The position numbers were made by a program, and so were the translations under genes. Under the pieces are notes generated by a model. It was not told the origin of the DNA, made no database searches, and saw nothing but the letters and a program-made list of their open reading frames with translations. A stretch of DNA of 64,000 nucleotides from Methylomicrobium sp. (GTDB lineage: Bacteria > Pseudomonadota > Gammaproteobacteria > Methylococcales > Methylomonadaceae). Positions 45,752 to 55,824 of the stretch are shown in pieces. Numbering within the stretch: position 1 is the stretch's first letter; each line of letters opens with the position of its first letter. Location: NCBI GenBank assembly GCA_018333785.1, contig JAGXSU010000089.1, positions 16,322 to 80,321 on the forward strand, read 5' to 3'.

Positions 45752-48256
45752 ATGCATTCCAAAAAATTCACCAGCAGTAAACCGGCAGCCAATATTACCA
45801 AGCTTTCTCCCTTAGGATTAGAGAGCAAGCATCTGGTAGCGGATTTCAAGAGGTACTATGGCCATCGCTTAGGCAGAGATGAAAACTGCAGGTCGCCTTA
45901 TTATGCTTATGAAGCGCTAGCGCTGGCGATCAGTGATCGTCTCATCGAGCGGTGGAAAGCGACCTACAACGCTTATAAAAAGGAAGACTGTAAAAGAGCG
46001 TTTTATTTGTCGATGGAATTCTTGATGGGCCGGACTCTCAGCAATGCAATGCTTAATCTGGGTGTCACCGATGTTGCAAAAAGTGCGATGTATGAACTCG
46101 GACTGGAAATCGAGGAGCTCATTGACAGCGAACCTGATGCGGGCTTGGGAAATGGCGGTCTTGGGCGATTAGCCGCTTGTTTCATTGATAGCTGCGCGAC
46201 TCTTCAATTGCCGGTTACAGGCTATGGTTTGCGCTATGAATACGGCATGTTCAGCCAGACGCTGGTCAATGGTGAGCAAGTTGAAAAACCGGACCATTGG
46301 TTGCGCAATGGCAATATTTGGGAGATAGAAAGACCTGAATATGCGCATAGAATCAAGTTTGGCGGGCACACTGAATCACATATTGATGAGCGCGGAAAAA
46401 AAAGGGTCTGCTGGATAGATACGCATGATGTGCTTGCGGTCCCTTTTGATACTCCGATTCCCGGTTATAAAAATGGAACAGTCAATACTTTGCGCTTATG
46501 GAAAGCGACAGCAACTGAAGAATTTGATTTGCAGGAATTTAATGCGGGCGATTATGCCGAATCGGTTGCTGCAAAAAATACCGCTGAAAACATTACCATG
46601 GTGCTCTATCCGAATGATGCCAATGAAAACGGCAAAGCTCTCCGATTGCGCCAGCAATATCTTTTGGCTTCAGCCAGCTTGCAGGATGTCATAGCCAATT
46701 GGGTAGGGCGGCATGGCAATGATTTTTCTCAATTTGCTGAAAAGAACTGCTTCCAGCTCAACGATACTCATCCCAGCATAGCGGTTGCAGAATTAATGCG
46801 CCTGTTGATCGATATTCATGGTTTGGATTGGGATGCTGCCTGGAAAATCACTCGAAATACGATGGCTTACACCAACCATACGCTGCTGCCGGAGGCTCTG
46901 GAGCGGTGGTCTGTTAGTTTGTTCGAAAGTTTATTGCCTCGCTTGCTGGAAATCATTTACGAAATCAATTCTCATTTTATAGCTGAAGTTTCAGTGCATT
47001 GGCCCGGTGACCATGAGCGCATGAGGCGGATGTCATTGATTGAGGAAGGTAACGAAAAACAAGTCAGAATGGCATACCTGGCAATAGTGGGCAGCTATTC
47101 TGTCAACGGTGTTGCGGAACTTCATTCAAAGCTGCTGCAGGAAGGTCTTTTCAGAGACTTCTACGAATTATGGCCTCATAAGTTCAATAATAAAACTAAC
47201 GGTGTGACCCCAAGGCGCTGGTTGGCGGCTTGTAATCCGGATTTGGCCAAGCTGATTTCTGAAACCATTGGCGATGGCTGGTTGATTGATTTATCTCAGC
47301 TTGAAAAGCTCAAGCCGTATGCGGACGATCCAAAATTCAGAGAGAAATGGTACAACATCAAGCAAGAATGCAAAAGCAAGCTGGTTGAATATAAAAGAGC
47401 CGAGATGGGCGTTGATTTAAGCACGGATGCCTTGTTTGATGTTCAGGTTAAGCGCATTCACGAGTACAAGCGTCAATTACTTAATGTGTTGCATGTCATC
47501 CATCTGTATGACCGGATCAAGCGCGGAGAAACCAAAAACTGGACTAATCGCTGTGTGCTTATCGGCGGAAAAGCGGCGCCCGGCTATTACATGGCCAAAA
47601 AAACCATTAAATTTATCAATAACGTTGCTGATGTCATCAATAATGACCCTGATGTAGGCGATAAATTGAAGCTGGTGTTCTTGCCAAATTACCGTGTTTC
47701 GGCAATGGAAAAAATATGTCCCGGTGCGGACTTGTCGGAACAGATTTCCACGGCCGGAAAAGAAGCGTCTGGTACCGGCAACATGAAATTCATGATGAAC
47801 GGAGCGCTCACTATAGGCACTCTGGACGGGGCTAATATAGAAATAAGAGAAGAAGTCGGTGATGATAACTTCTTTTTATTTGGTTTGACTGAAAGTCAGG
47901 TAGAAGATCTGCGCTCGCATTATGATCCTGTATCGATTATTGAGCAGGATGAAGACTTGAAAAGAGTCATCAAACTCATCGAATGCGGCCATTTTAGTTT
48001 GCTTGAGCCCGGCATTTTTGACGATGTGGTTAATTCTATCAGGAGTTCTAACGACCCCTGGATGACGGTTGCCGATTTCCGCAGTTATGTCGATGCCCAA
48101 AATCGAGCGGAAGCCGCTTATCTGGATAAAGATAACTGGACCAGAATGAGTATTCTGAATTGTGCGTCCAGCGGAAAGTTTTCGACGGACCGGACTATCA
48201 GCGACTATAACCGCGAAATCTGGAAATTGACGCCTGTTGCGCCATTGGTCGATTGA
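45752..48256 (+). CDS. glgP: Glycogen/starch/maltodextrin phosphorylase
   Basis: GlgP releases glucose 1-phosphate from alpha-1,4-glucans using pyridoxal phosphate. The 834-residue protein carries KRAFYLSMEFLMGRTL near the N-terminus, GNGGLGRLAACF, the substrate region NDTHPSIAVAELMRLL, KRIHEYKRQLLNVL, and the PLP-lysine motif EASGTGNMKFMMNGALTIG. Length is typical. It is a single-gene unit between secA and trmL, not within a glg operon. Confidence 0.97.
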   Translation: MHSKKFTSSKPAANITKLSPLGLESKHLVADFKRYYGHRLGRDENCRSPYYAYEALALAISDRLIERWKATYNAYKKEDCKRAFYLSMEFLMGRTLSNAMLNLGVTDVAKSAMYELGLEIEELIDSEPDAGLGNGGLGRLAACFIDSCATLQLPVTGYGLRYEYGMFSQTLVNGEQVEKPDHWLRNGNIWEIERPEYAHRIKFGGHTESHIDERGKKRVCWIDTHDVLAVPFDTPIPGYKNGTVNTLRLWKATATEEFDLQEFNAGDYAESVAAKNTAENITMVLYPNDANENGKALRLRQQYLLASASLQDVIANWVGRHGNDFSQFAEKNCFQLNDTHPSIAVAELMRLLIDIHGLDWDAAWKITRNTMAYTNHTLLPEALERWSVSLFESLLPRLLEIIYEINSHFIAEVSVHWPGDHERMRRMSLIEEGNEKQVRMAYLAIVGSYSVNGVAELHSKLLQEGLFRDFYELWPHKFNNKTNGVTPRRWLAACNPDLAKLISETIGDGWLIDLSQLEKLKPYADDPKFREKWYNIKQECKSKLVEYKRAEMGVDLSTDALFDVQVKRIHEYKRQLLNVLHVIHLYDRIKRGETKNWTNRCVLIGGKAAPGYYMAKKTIKFINNVADVINNDPDVGDKLKLVFLPNYRVSAMEKICPGADLSEQISTAGKEASGTGNMKFMMNGALTIGTLDGANIEIREEVGDDNFFLFGLTESQVEDLRSHYDPVSIIEQDEDLKRVIKLIECGHFSLLEPGIFDDVVNSIRSSNDPWMTVADFRSYVDAQNRAEAAYLDKDNWTRMSILNCASSGKFSTDRTISDYNREIWKLTPVAPLVD

Positions 48257-48333
48257 TGGTGGTTTGTCATCTTCTGAAATAACGGTGCCTGTTCAGTTTT
48301 GTAGTTCTATTTAATTCGCTAATACCTGGCAGG

Positions 48334-48352
48334 AAAAGGTCTATGGCCTTTT
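48334..48352. terminator. Possible terminator hairpin after glgP
   Basis: AAAAGG (48334-48339) and CCTTTT (48347-48352) form a six-base stem with a seven-base loop, 78 bases after the glgP stop. The rest of the 260-base gap before trmL shows no gene. Confidence 0.4.
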
Positions 48353-48516
48353 AATGCCCGGTCTTGGCGAGCTGCAAGTAAACCGAAGCTTAAGCCGGAT
48401 TAAATCACGAGTACAGTCCATGCCTGAGAGCCCCTATGGTTTTAGTTGCCGAGGGCTTAGAGCTTAGCAATACCCCCGGGCATCACCTTTTTGCCGCCGA
48501 TTCTTAGTCTTTCATT

Positions 48517-49005
48517 ATGTTCGATATAGTGCTCTATGAGCCAGAAATTCCTGCAAATACCGGTAATATCATCCGGCTATGTGCCAATACCGGCGCGCAT
48601 CTGCATTTAATCAAGCCTTTAGGATTCAAGCTGGAGGATAAAAAATTAAGACGGGCGGGATTGGATTATCATGAATGGGTTGACATACAAATGCATGATT
48701 CGCTGGATACTTATCTAGCCGCTAATAAACCTGAAAGGCTTTTTGCGTTGACGACTAAAGGCAAGAAGGTGTTTTCTGACATCCGTTTTGCCGCAGGAGA
48801 TGCTTTTTTGTTTGGTCCTGAGACACGGGGTTTGCCAAATGCTTTGTTAGCAGCGATGCCGCCTGATCACTTGTTGCGTTTGCCTATGAAACCGGAAAGC
48901 CGGAGTATGAACTTATCCAATACGGTCGCCATAATGCTTTATGAGGCATGGCGCCAGACCGGTTTTGATGGGGCGAGTTTAAAACCAGCGATTGACTTAA
49001 GCTAG
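48517..49005 (+). CDS. trmL: tRNA (cytidine/uridine-34 2'-O)-methyltransferase TrmL
   Basis: TrmL methylates the wobble ribose of tRNA-Leu isoacceptors. The 162-residue SPOUT protein shows the family start [29 protein letters not shown] and the knot motif [20 protein letters not shown]. It converges on gpsA with a four-base overlap of the stop codons. E. coli trmL (yibK) also neighbours the gpsA-secB group. Confidence 0.96.
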   Translation: MFDIVLYEPEIPANTGNIIRLCANTGAHLHLIKPLGFKLEDKKLRRAGLDYHEWVDIQMHDSLDTYLAANKPERLFALTTKGKKVFSDIRFAAGDAFLFGPETRGLPNALLAAMPPDHLLRLPMKPESRSMNLSNTVAIMLYEAWRQTGFDGASLKPAIDLS

Positions 49006-49997
49006 TTTTCGGGTTTTTGCTCTCTTTCCAGCAGGTTTTGAACGGCTATCAAAGGCGATAAGTCGTTGTACAGAACATTGTAGGTTTGTTCGGTAATCGG
49101 CATGTCGATGTTGAATTTTTTGGCCAGCAAATAGGTTTCTTTGGCGGCTGAAACGCCTTCAATTTCCTGGTTGATTTCTCGTCTGGCGGCTTCCCTGTCT
49201 CTGTTTTGTCCTATTGCCAATCCAAATCGCCTGTTTCTTGATTGATTGTCGGTGCAGGTTAGAATCAAGTCACCTAAACCAGCCAGTCCCATAAATGTTT
49301 CCTGGCGTCCACCCATTTTTAAACCCAGGCGTATTATTTCATGAAGGCCTCTTGTAATCAGTGCTGCCCGGGTATTGGCGCCAAAGTTCAAGCCATCTGC
49401 AATACCGGCAGCGATCGCTAGCGCATTTTTCACTGCGCCGCCAACTTGAACGCCAATCAAATCCGAACTGGTGTAAATTCTGAAGCGGGAACTGTGTAGC
49501 ATTGAGGTGAGTTCGTCCGCAAAAGCCATTTTATTGGAAGCGATGGTTATCGCGGTAGGCAAGTCCGCTGCAACCTCTCTTGCAAAAGTAGGTCCGGAGA
49601 GTGCCGCAACAGCGGTATCTGCTGAAAAAATGGAATGAATCGAATGGTGGAGTAACGATCCATCTTCAGGGTTAAAGCCTTTTGTTGCCCAGGCAATTTG
49701 TATGTCTGGCGATACTAAAGGAGACAGCTTTAGCAGGGTGTCCTTAAACACCCGGCTTGGAACCGCAATCAAAAGGGTATCGCAGAATTGTGCTGCCTCT
49801 TCAAGATCGGACGTTAATTTCAGTGTGGCAGGCAAAGCCACGCCGGGAAGATAACGTTCGTTAGTCCGTTGTTCAATGCTCGAAGCGATATGGTCGGCGT
49901 TATGCCCCCATAGCAATGTCAGGCAGCCGTTGCGGGCTGCCTGAATGGCCAGAGCCGTGCCCCAGGAGCCTGCGCCGAGCACGCATATTTTTTTCAT
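49002..49997 (-). CDS. gpsA: Glycerol-3-phosphate dehydrogenase [NAD(P)+]
   Basis: GpsA reduces dihydroxyacetone phosphate to sn-glycerol 3-phosphate for phospholipid synthesis. The 331-residue protein has the Rossmann motif [36 protein letters not shown], and the catalytic Lys region [19 protein letters not shown], with [11 protein letters not shown] and [13 protein letters not shown] after it. It lies seven bases downstream of secB in the same operon. Confidence 0.97.
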   Translation of the reverse strand: MKKICVLGAGSWGTALAIQAARNGCLTLLWGHNADHIASSIEQRTNERYLPGVALPATLKLTSDLEEAAQFCDTLLIAVPSRVFKDTLLKLSPLVSPDIQIAWATKGFNPEDGSLLHHSIHSIFSADTAVAALSGPTFAREVAADLPTAITIASNKMAFADELTSMLHSSRFRIYTSSDLIGVQVGGAVKNALAIAAGIADGLNFGANTRAALITRGLHEIIRLGLKMGGRQETFMGLAGLGDLILTCTDNQSRNRRFGLAIGQNRDREAARREINQEIEGVSAAKETYLLAKKFNIDMPITEQTYNVLYNDLSPLIAVQNLLEREQKPEN

Positions 49998-50004
49998 ACG
50001 GCAA

Positions 50005-50475
50005 TCAATTAACTTGATTGGAACCCGGTACCTGTTGTTTTAATTGTTGGAGGTGTTGATGGTAAAGCGCGTCAAAGTTAACAGGTGCCAGTAGCAATTG
50101 TGGAAATCCACCTTTTGCAACCAGATCAGACACGGCTTCCCGCGCATAGGGAAACAGGATGTTCGGGCAAAAGCTGCCTACCATCGGTCCCATTTCCTCT
50201 TCACTAAAACCGCTTAAAGAGTAAATTCCGGCTTGGCATACTTCAACCAGATAGGCGGTCATTTCGCCGCATTTTACCGTGACGGTAACCGTCAGCGTGA
50301 CTTCATACATGGAATTGTCCAAGGGTTGAACATTTGTGCCTAAATTGAAATCAACTTTAGGCTCCCATTTTTCTGTAAATATTTTTGGGGAGTTAGGTGT
50401 CTCAAAAGAGATGTCTTTAGTATAAATCTTTTGAATGGAAAACTGTTTTTCAGGAGCTTGATTAACTTCAGCCAT
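50005..50475 (-). CDS. secB: Protein-export chaperone SecB
   Basis: SecB is a tetrameric chaperone that holds pre-proteins unfolded and hands them to SecA. The 156-residue protein contains FSIQKIYTKDISFETPNSP, VTLTVTVTVKCGEMTAYLVE and the SecA-contacting VGSFCPNILFPYAREAVSDL. The order rhodanese-secB-gpsA matches E. coli yibN-grxC-secB-gpsA, except that grxC is missing here. Confidence 0.97.
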   Translation of the reverse strand: MAEVNQAPEKQFSIQKIYTKDISFETPNSPKIFTEKWEPKVDFNLGTNVQPLDNSMYEVTLTVTVTVKCGEMTAYLVEVCQAGIYSLSGFSEEEMGPMVGSFCPNILFPYAREAVSDLVAKGGFPQLLLAPVNFDALYHQHLQQLKQQVPGSNQVN

Positions 50476-50524
50476 GATCTTGTTTGATTTATGAAGGGTT
50501 AGATTAAGGGATGCGAGTCTTGGA

Positions 50525-50965
50525 TTAAACTTTTTGTTTTTTACCGGCTTTGATCGGGAGTTTATTGTCTTCCCAGGATTGCATGCCTCCGGTGATAGTG
50601 TAGATATCGGTAAAGCCTGCTTTTGTTAGCGATCTGCAAGCTGGAACAGAGCGTGTTCCTGTTTGGCAAACCACAATGAAGGGGGCGGATTTGCTTCCTG
50701 AAAGCTGGCTGATTTGTTCTTCAATTTTGCCGACGGGAATATTGACGGCATCTTCAATATGACCTTTTGAAAATTCGGCAGGTTCACGAACATCCAGGAT
50801 TGTCGCACCTTGGCTGTTCATTTTAACGATTGCCAGCATAGGGGATAGTGACTTGAATTTATTGGTAAGGCTCTCGACCAAGTCTTGTATCAATAAAAAA
50901 GTAACCACCGCCAAAGCGAGCGATAGCAAGTAATGGTTTAGGACAAACTCTATTAAACGTTCCAT
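50525..50965 (-). CDS. Membrane-anchored rhodanese (YibN-like)
   Basis: This 146-residue protein has one N-terminal transmembrane helix (about residues 10-28) and a single rhodanese domain with the active-site loop VVCQTGTRSVPAC. The catalytic cysteine is in CQTGTR. Single-domain rhodaneses move sulfane sulfur. The protein corresponds to E. coli YibN by position. Directly upstream is an ArsR-type gene, so a role in persulfide handling is plausible though not shown. Confidence 0.9.
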   Translation of the reverse strand: MERLIEFVLNHYLLSLALAVVTFLLIQDLVESLTNKFKSLSPMLAIVKMNSQGATILDVREPAEFSKGHIEDAVNIPVGKIEEQISQLSGSKSAPFIVVCQTGTRSVPACRSLTKAGFTDIYTITGGMQSWEDNKLPIKAGKKQKV

Positions 50966-51004
50966 GGATTTACAAAAAAAAGTTAGAAAAGAAAGGTGAA
51001 AAAA

Positions 51005-51316
51005 TCAATGCGAACAGAAAACGTCGCGCATCATTTTAATGAGTTTGAGCATGCGTTCATCATCGATAAAGTAAAAAACCCGGTTGGCTTCTTTTTTTGA
51101 ACCAAGAATGTTTTTCTCTCTAAGGATCGCAAGGTGTTGCGAGATATTACTTTGGCTTGTCCCAACCTGCTCAACAATATCTTGGACGCTGATGGCGTTA
51201 TTGCCTAGAACACACAGAATTTTGAGTCTTAGCGGGTGCGACATGGCTTTCAAGCAGCGTGCCGCTCTGGCGATGTCTGCGTCGTTGTAATTTATGTGTT
51301 CGTTGTCTTTGTCCAT
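51005..51316 (-). CDS. ArsR-family regulator, likely persulfide-sensing (BigR/YgaV type)
   Basis: This winged-helix repressor has 103 residues from the ATG at 51316; an in-frame start at 51373 would add 19 low-complexity residues. The recognition-helix region is TSQSNISQHLAILRE. The core CLKAMSHPLRLKILCVL closely follows E. coli YgaV and BigR, and it keeps the two reactive cysteines of that group, Cys35 in ILCVL and Cys101 in DVFCSH. Those proteins release DNA on forming a tetrasulfide link. The arsenic-type metal site is absent. The gene lies 39 bases upstream of a rhodanese gene and may control it. Confidence 0.88.
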   Translation of the reverse strand: MDKDNEHINYNDADIARAARCLKAMSHPLRLKILCVLGNNAISVQDIVEQVGTSQSNISQHLAILREKNILGSKKEANRVFYFIDDERMLKLIKMMRDVFCSH

Positions 51317-51684
51317 GTTAACTGATTTGGGTTTACGAGGGGTGCCAAAAAGAGGCTCAGAATTTTTTTGCACAGCGGCAAGTTACGTGTATTAATATAG
51401 CGTCAGCCAGAACGCTTATTCGCCAGAATCACAAAATTGACTGCACGCAATTCAAATCTCCGTTTACAAATCCCCTGCATTCTTTTTTATCCTGGATATA
51501 TCTGGAATTGAAGAGATGGAATTTGAAATGCTTTAAGTGCATAAATGGTCAGCGAATTTAACAAAACGACTTACTAATTTCAATGCTTTTTAAGCAATAC
51601 ACTTATAATATACGCTTTGGGAAAGGATTTCATAATTCTGTCGCCCCCTACTTTTTTTGTTTTATCAATCGGAGATGAAAAAAT
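51317..51684. other. Divergent promoter region between arsR and gpmI
   Basis: No gene is seen. A TATTAATA-centred partly symmetrical site with flanking ACG and CGT (about 51386-51405) sits upstream of the arsR gene and could be its autoregulatory operator. A -10 box TATAAT at 51604-51609 likely serves gpmI, whose ribosome site CGGAG is at 51670. Confidence 0.4.
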
Positions 51685-53229
51685 ATGAAAATTCGACCGA
51701 AGCCGCTGGTCTTATTAATCCTTGATGGATTTGGTTATAGGCAGGAAACAGATAACAATGCAATCGCGTTGGCCAATACGCCCTGCTGGGATTCACTCAG
51801 CGAAGAATACCCTATGACCTTGATAAACTGCTCCGGCCGTGTCGTGGGTTTGCCTGCTGATCAAATGGGTAATTCGGAAGTGGGTCACCTGCACATAGGT
51901 AGCGGAAGGTATGTGCCTCAGGATCTTTCAAGAGTCAACGATGCCATTGAAGACGGCAGCTTTTTTGAGAATCCGGCATTGTGCGATGCGGTGGATCAGG
52001 CGATTACGAAGAATAAAGCGCTTCATGTGATGGGTTTGCTGTCACCGGGGGGGGTTCATAGTCATGAACTTCAGATAATGGCCATGCTTGAGCTTGCGGC
52101 CAAACGAGGACTCAGACAGATTTATTTGCATGCCATTCTGGATGGTCGCGATGTACCGCCACAAAGTGCTATGGATTCGCTTCAACTGATTGAAAAAAAA
52201 TTCAGTGAGTTAGGTGTGGGAAGGATTGCTTCCATTGTGGGCCGTTTTTATGCGATGGACAGAGATAAACGCTGGGAGCGAGTCAAAGAAGCTTGCGAAT
52301 TAATCGTCAAAGCTCAGGCCAGTCATCAGGCGAATACTGCAAAAGACGCGCTTCAGGCCGCTTATGATCGAGGCGAAACAGACGAATTTGTTTTGCCCAC
52401 CGTGATATTGGATCAGCACCGGAAAGGGGCTCCACTGGATCAGGAAGACTCCATTGTTTTTATGAACTTTCGTGCAGACAGGGCGCGCGAAATTTCACAA
52501 GCAATTACTGATGAAGACTTCAGTGGTTTCGAACGCGATTTCCAGCCCCATAAAGGTTGTTATGTCACATTAACCGAGTACCATGAAAAATTTAATTATC
52601 CCGTGGCCTACCCTTCACTGGAAGTTAAAAATGGTTTGGGTGAAACGCTTTCAAAGTCAGGGTTGACTCAGTTACGTTTGGCCGAAACGGAAAAATATGC
52701 ACATGTCACCTTTTTTCTTAATGGCGGCACCGATGAGCCGTTTCCTGGTGAAGACAGAATATTAGTGCCTTCTCCGAAAGTTCGGACTTATGACCTGCAG
52801 CCTGAAATGAGTGCGGAAGAAGTGACCGACCAACTGGTGGAAGCCATACTGGGGCAAAAATATGATGTCATCATATGCAATTACGCAAATTGCGATATGG
52901 TAGGGCATACAGGCATGCTTGATGCGGCAATTATTGCAGTCGAAACTATCGACAAATCGCTGCGGAGAATTGTTGAAGCGTTGAAATCGGCGGGAGGCCA
53001 GATGCTGGTGACGGCCGATCATGGCAACATCGAACAAATGAGTGATGAGCAGTCCGGGCAGCCACACACCGCGCATACAACCAATTGGGTGCCCCTGGTT
53101 TATGTATTAGGTGATAAGCCTTTGCTGGAAGGCGGTGGACTTTCTGATTTAGCGCCAACCATGCTGGAAATATTGGGTGTGCCTCAACCGGTTGAAATGA
53201 CCGGGCGTTCTTTGCTGGGAGCAAAATAG
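51685..53229 (+). CDS. gpmI: 2,3-bisphosphoglycerate-independent phosphoglycerate mutase
   Basis: GpmI interconverts 3- and 2-phosphoglycerate using a phosphoserine intermediate and two manganese ions. The 514-residue protein has the metal site VLLILDGFGYR, the catalytic serine in PADQMGNSEVGHLHIG, MNFRADRAREIS, NYANCDMVGHTG and VTADHGNIEQM. Length is standard. The gene order gpmI-envC-ctpA parallels E. coli yibO-envC. Confidence 0.97.
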   Translation: MKIRPKPLVLLILDGFGYRQETDNNAIALANTPCWDSLSEEYPMTLINCSGRVVGLPADQMGNSEVGHLHIGSGRYVPQDLSRVNDAIEDGSFFENPALCDAVDQAITKNKALHVMGLLSPGGVHSHELQIMAMLELAAKRGLRQIYLHAILDGRDVPPQSAMDSLQLIEKKFSELGVGRIASIVGRFYAMDRDKRWERVKEACELIVKAQASHQANTAKDALQAAYDRGETDEFVLPTVILDQHRKGAPLDQEDSIVFMNFRADRAREISQAITDEDFSGFERDFQPHKGCYVTLTEYHEKFNYPVAYPSLEVKNGLGETLSKSGLTQLRLAETEKYAHVTFFLNGGTDEPFPGEDRILVPSPKVRTYDLQPEMSAEEVTDQLVEAILGQKYDVIICNYANCDMVGHTGMLDAAIIAVETIDKSLRRIVEALKSAGGQMLVTADHGNIEQMSDEQSGQPHTAHTTNWVPLVYVLGDKPLLEGGGLSDLAPTMLEILGVPQPVEMTGRSLLGAK

Positions 53230-53236
53230 GCAACAG

Positions 53237-54400
53237 ATGAGGCGTAAGTTACTCTCAGGGCTTTTTTACCTGCTCTGCATGACGATAGTTCAGGCAGAGC
53301 CGGATAAATCTGCCGAAGAATTAAGCCGTATTCAAAGCGAGATCAGTCAGGCAAATCAGGCTCTCTCGGACAATCAAGCAAAGCAAGGCGAGTTAATGTC
53401 TGAGCTGGCCGAAATTGAAAAGCAATATGGCATAACGGTTGTCTCTCTTAAAGCCATGGAGAAACAAATTGCCGAAAAGCAGCAAAAATTGCGGAAAGTC
53501 AAAGACGAGACTGATTCGCTGAGTTCGGACATCAGAAAGCAAAAAGCGGCTCTGGAAGTTCTTATTAAAGCGGCTTATGCGATGGGTAAAAAGGACAAGC
53601 TCAAGCTCATGCTTAATCAACAGGACCCGGCGTTATCCGGCCGTATTCTTGTTTATTATGACTACCTGAACAAAGATAGACTGGCAAAGCTGGATTACAT
53701 TTTAGAAGCGCAGTCCCGATTAACGGCTCTTGAACTCGAACAAGCCAAGGATACTGAGATTTTGGAGCAAAATCTCAAGGTCAACGAAGCTCAACAAAAA
53801 TTGCTGGTTGATACACAAGCCAAAAGAAAAGAGTTATTGGCTTTATTGGAAAAAGATTATTCTTCAACACAAGCTAAATTAAGTCAGTTGCAGGAAGGCG
53901 AGCAAAGGTTGCAGAAAGTGGTTGCCGGACTTCAGCGATTCAATTTCAAGGAAGTGATAAAAAGTGTTTTTGATCTGTCTTCAGATCAGCCTTTTGAGAA
54001 TTTAAAGGGTAATCTACCTTGGCCGGTTGAAGGCCGAATCGTACAAAAATTCGGAAGTCGCCGAATGGATAGCGAATGGGACGGGGTATTGATTGAAGCC
54101 AGTGAAGGCACCGAGTTAAAAGCAGTTTCCAGTGGGCGTGTGGTTTTTGCGGATTGGCTCAGGGGATATGGATTACTCATTATTATCGACCACAACGATG
54201 GCTATATGACGCTCTATGCTTTTAACCAAAGTTTGTATAAATCGGTTGGTGATCAGGTTAAAGCGGGAGAAGTGATCGCCGCAGTAGGCAAAAGCGGTGG
54301 AAGAGATCAGCCCGGACTCTATTTTGGCGTTCGTGAACAGGGTAAACCGGTCGATCCGTTATTGTGGTGCAAGCAGCCGGAACCCGGCGAAGTGGGCTAA
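53237..54400 (+). CDS. envC: Murein hydrolase activator EnvC
   Basis: EnvC is a periplasmic activator of the septal amidases AmiA and AmiB. The 387-residue protein has a signal peptide (residues 1-20), a long coiled coil (about 25-245, repeated Gln, Lys and Leu) and a C-terminal LytM (M23) domain. Zinc ligands of active LytM enzymes are missing: DSEWDGVLIEA replaces the HxxxD box and GLYFGVREQG replaces the HxH-type end. This degenerate site is the family norm and shows it acts as an activator, not a hydrolase. It starts seven bases after gpmI. Confidence 0.93.
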   Translation: MRRKLLSGLFYLLCMTIVQAEPDKSAEELSRIQSEISQANQALSDNQAKQGELMSELAEIEKQYGITVVSLKAMEKQIAEKQQKLRKVKDETDSLSSDIRKQKAALEVLIKAAYAMGKKDKLKLMLNQQDPALSGRILVYYDYLNKDRLAKLDYILEAQSRLTALELEQAKDTEILEQNLKVNEAQQKLLVDTQAKRKELLALLEKDYSSTQAKLSQLQEGEQRLQKVVAGLQRFNFKEVIKSVFDLSSDQPFENLKGNLPWPVEGRIVQKFGSRRMDSEWDGVLIEASEGTELKAVSSGRVVFADWLRGYGLLIIIDHNDGYMTLYAFNQSLYKSVGDQVKAGEVIAAVGKSGGRDQPGLYFGVREQGKPVDPLLWCKQPEPGEVG

Positions 54401-54439
54401 ATTATTAATTTTTTGGAAAATCAGGTGGTTGGAGTTTTA

Positions 54440-55768
54440 ATGTCCATGCTTAAGAAAAATAGTGTATTGGTATTGTTTTTGGGATTTATTCTGGGCTTGT
54501 TTGTCAGCGTAGGCGGCAACGTTCTTGCTGAGCGCGAAAGCGTTGGAAATGAGGCTGAGGATACAAGTGTTTTGCCTTTTGAGGATTTACGCACGTTTAC
54601 GGAAATTTTCGGGAGGATCAAAAGGGATTATGTAGAGACTGTTTCAGATAAGCAATTACTGGAGCATGCCATTCGAGGCATGTTAAGCGGACTGGATCCT
54701 CATTCTGATTATTTGACGGTTGATCAGTATAAAGAATTGCAGGAAGGAACGACCGGCCAATTTGGTGGTTTGGGCATTGAAGTCACGATGGAGAACGGCT
54801 TTGTCAAAGTCGTATCTCCTATTGATGATACGCCTGCTCAAAGAGCCGGTGTAAAGGCCGGAGACCTAATTGTCAGATTGGATGAGCAGCCCGTCAAAGG
54901 CATGGCATTAGGTGATGCCGTCAAGTTAATGCGGGGAGAGCCCGGCAGCAGCATTTTGTTGACCATTGTCAGAGAGGGTGAAGAAGCACCTTTGAAAATA
55001 AGCATTACGCGTGACATCATCAAAGTTAAAAGTGTAAAAAACCGCTTGCTGGAAAAGAACTACGGTTACGTTAGAATCAGTAGTTTTCAGTCAGGAACAG
55101 GAGAAGGCTTAAGAAAAGCGCTGGAAGAGCTAAGCAAGGAAAATACCGGTAAACTCAGAGGTCTTGTCCTGGATTTAAGAAATAATCCGGGCGGTGTTCT
55201 GAATGCGGCGGTTGAAGTCAGCGATATTTTCCTGGAGAAGGGTTTGATTGTCTACACCGAAGGGCGCATTGAGAATTCAGAAATGCGTTTCAACGCAGCT
55301 CCAGATGATTTGCTTGAAGGTGCTCCGATGGTAGTCTTGATCAATTCCGGTTCGGCCTCTGCCTCAGAAATTGTGGCCGGTGCACTTCAAGACCATAAAC
55401 GAGCTGTCATCATGGGTGATAAATCATTTGGAAAAGGCTCCGTTCAGACCATTCTGCCTACCAGTAATGGCGGTGCCGTTAAGTTGACAACTGCACGCTA
55501 CTATACGCCGTCCGGACGTTCTATTCAGGCCGAAGGTATTGAGCCGGATATTCAATTGGATCGTATCAAGCTTGAGACCGTAGAAGCGCCCGACTTTAAG
55601 CCTGTTAAAGAAGCTGATTTATCAAGGCATCTAAAAAATGGCACCAAAAACAAGGAGGAAGAGTCAATGAAACAGGAGGGTGAAGAGAAAAAAGATCTTG
55701 CGACAACCGATTATCCTTTGCATGAGGCTTTGATGTTGTTGAAAGGTATTTCTATCTTAAAGAAATAA
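54440..55768 (+). CDS. C-terminal processing peptidase (S41, CtpA-like)
   Basis: This is a periplasmic serine protease of family S41 with a membrane-embedded or cleaved N-terminal signal (hydrophobic residues about 8-28). A PDZ domain follows (GGLGIEVTMENGFVKVVSPI, AGVKAGDLIVRLD). The catalytic Ser is in INSGSASASEIVAGAL and the Lys in MGDKSFGKGSVQT. The ATG at 54440, after GGTTGGAG, gives 442 residues; a TTG 27 bases upstream is a weaker option. Such proteases often act on peptidoglycan hydrolases, consistent with envC just upstream. Confidence 0.93.
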   Translation: MSMLKKNSVLVLFLGFILGLFVSVGGNVLAERESVGNEAEDTSVLPFEDLRTFTEIFGRIKRDYVETVSDKQLLEHAIRGMLSGLDPHSDYLTVDQYKELQEGTTGQFGGLGIEVTMENGFVKVVSPIDDTPAQRAGVKAGDLIVRLDEQPVKGMALGDAVKLMRGEPGSSILLTIVREGEEAPLKISITRDIIKVKSVKNRLLEKNYGYVRISSFQSGTGEGLRKALEELSKENTGKLRGLVLDLRNNPGGVLNAAVEVSDIFLEKGLIVYTEGRIENSEMRFNAAPDDLLEGAPMVVLINSGSASASEIVAGALQDHKRAVIMGDKSFGKGSVQTILPTSNGGAVKLTTARYYTPSGRSIQAEGIEPDIQLDRIKLETVEAPDFKPVKEADLSRHLKNGTKNKEEESMKQEGEEKKDLATTDYPLHEALMLLKGISILKK

Positions 55769-55789
55769 AAAGTTTAATAGCTTACAAAG

Positions 55790-55824
55790 AACCCGGCTTG
55801 CCTTGTGGCTGTCGGGTTTTTTTT
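55790..55824 (+). terminator. Strong Rho-independent terminator after ctpA
   Basis: AACCCGGC (55790-55797) pairs with the right arm GTCGGGTT, and eight T residues follow. It ends the gpmI-envC-ctpA transcript 22 bases after the stop codon. Confidence 0.85.
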
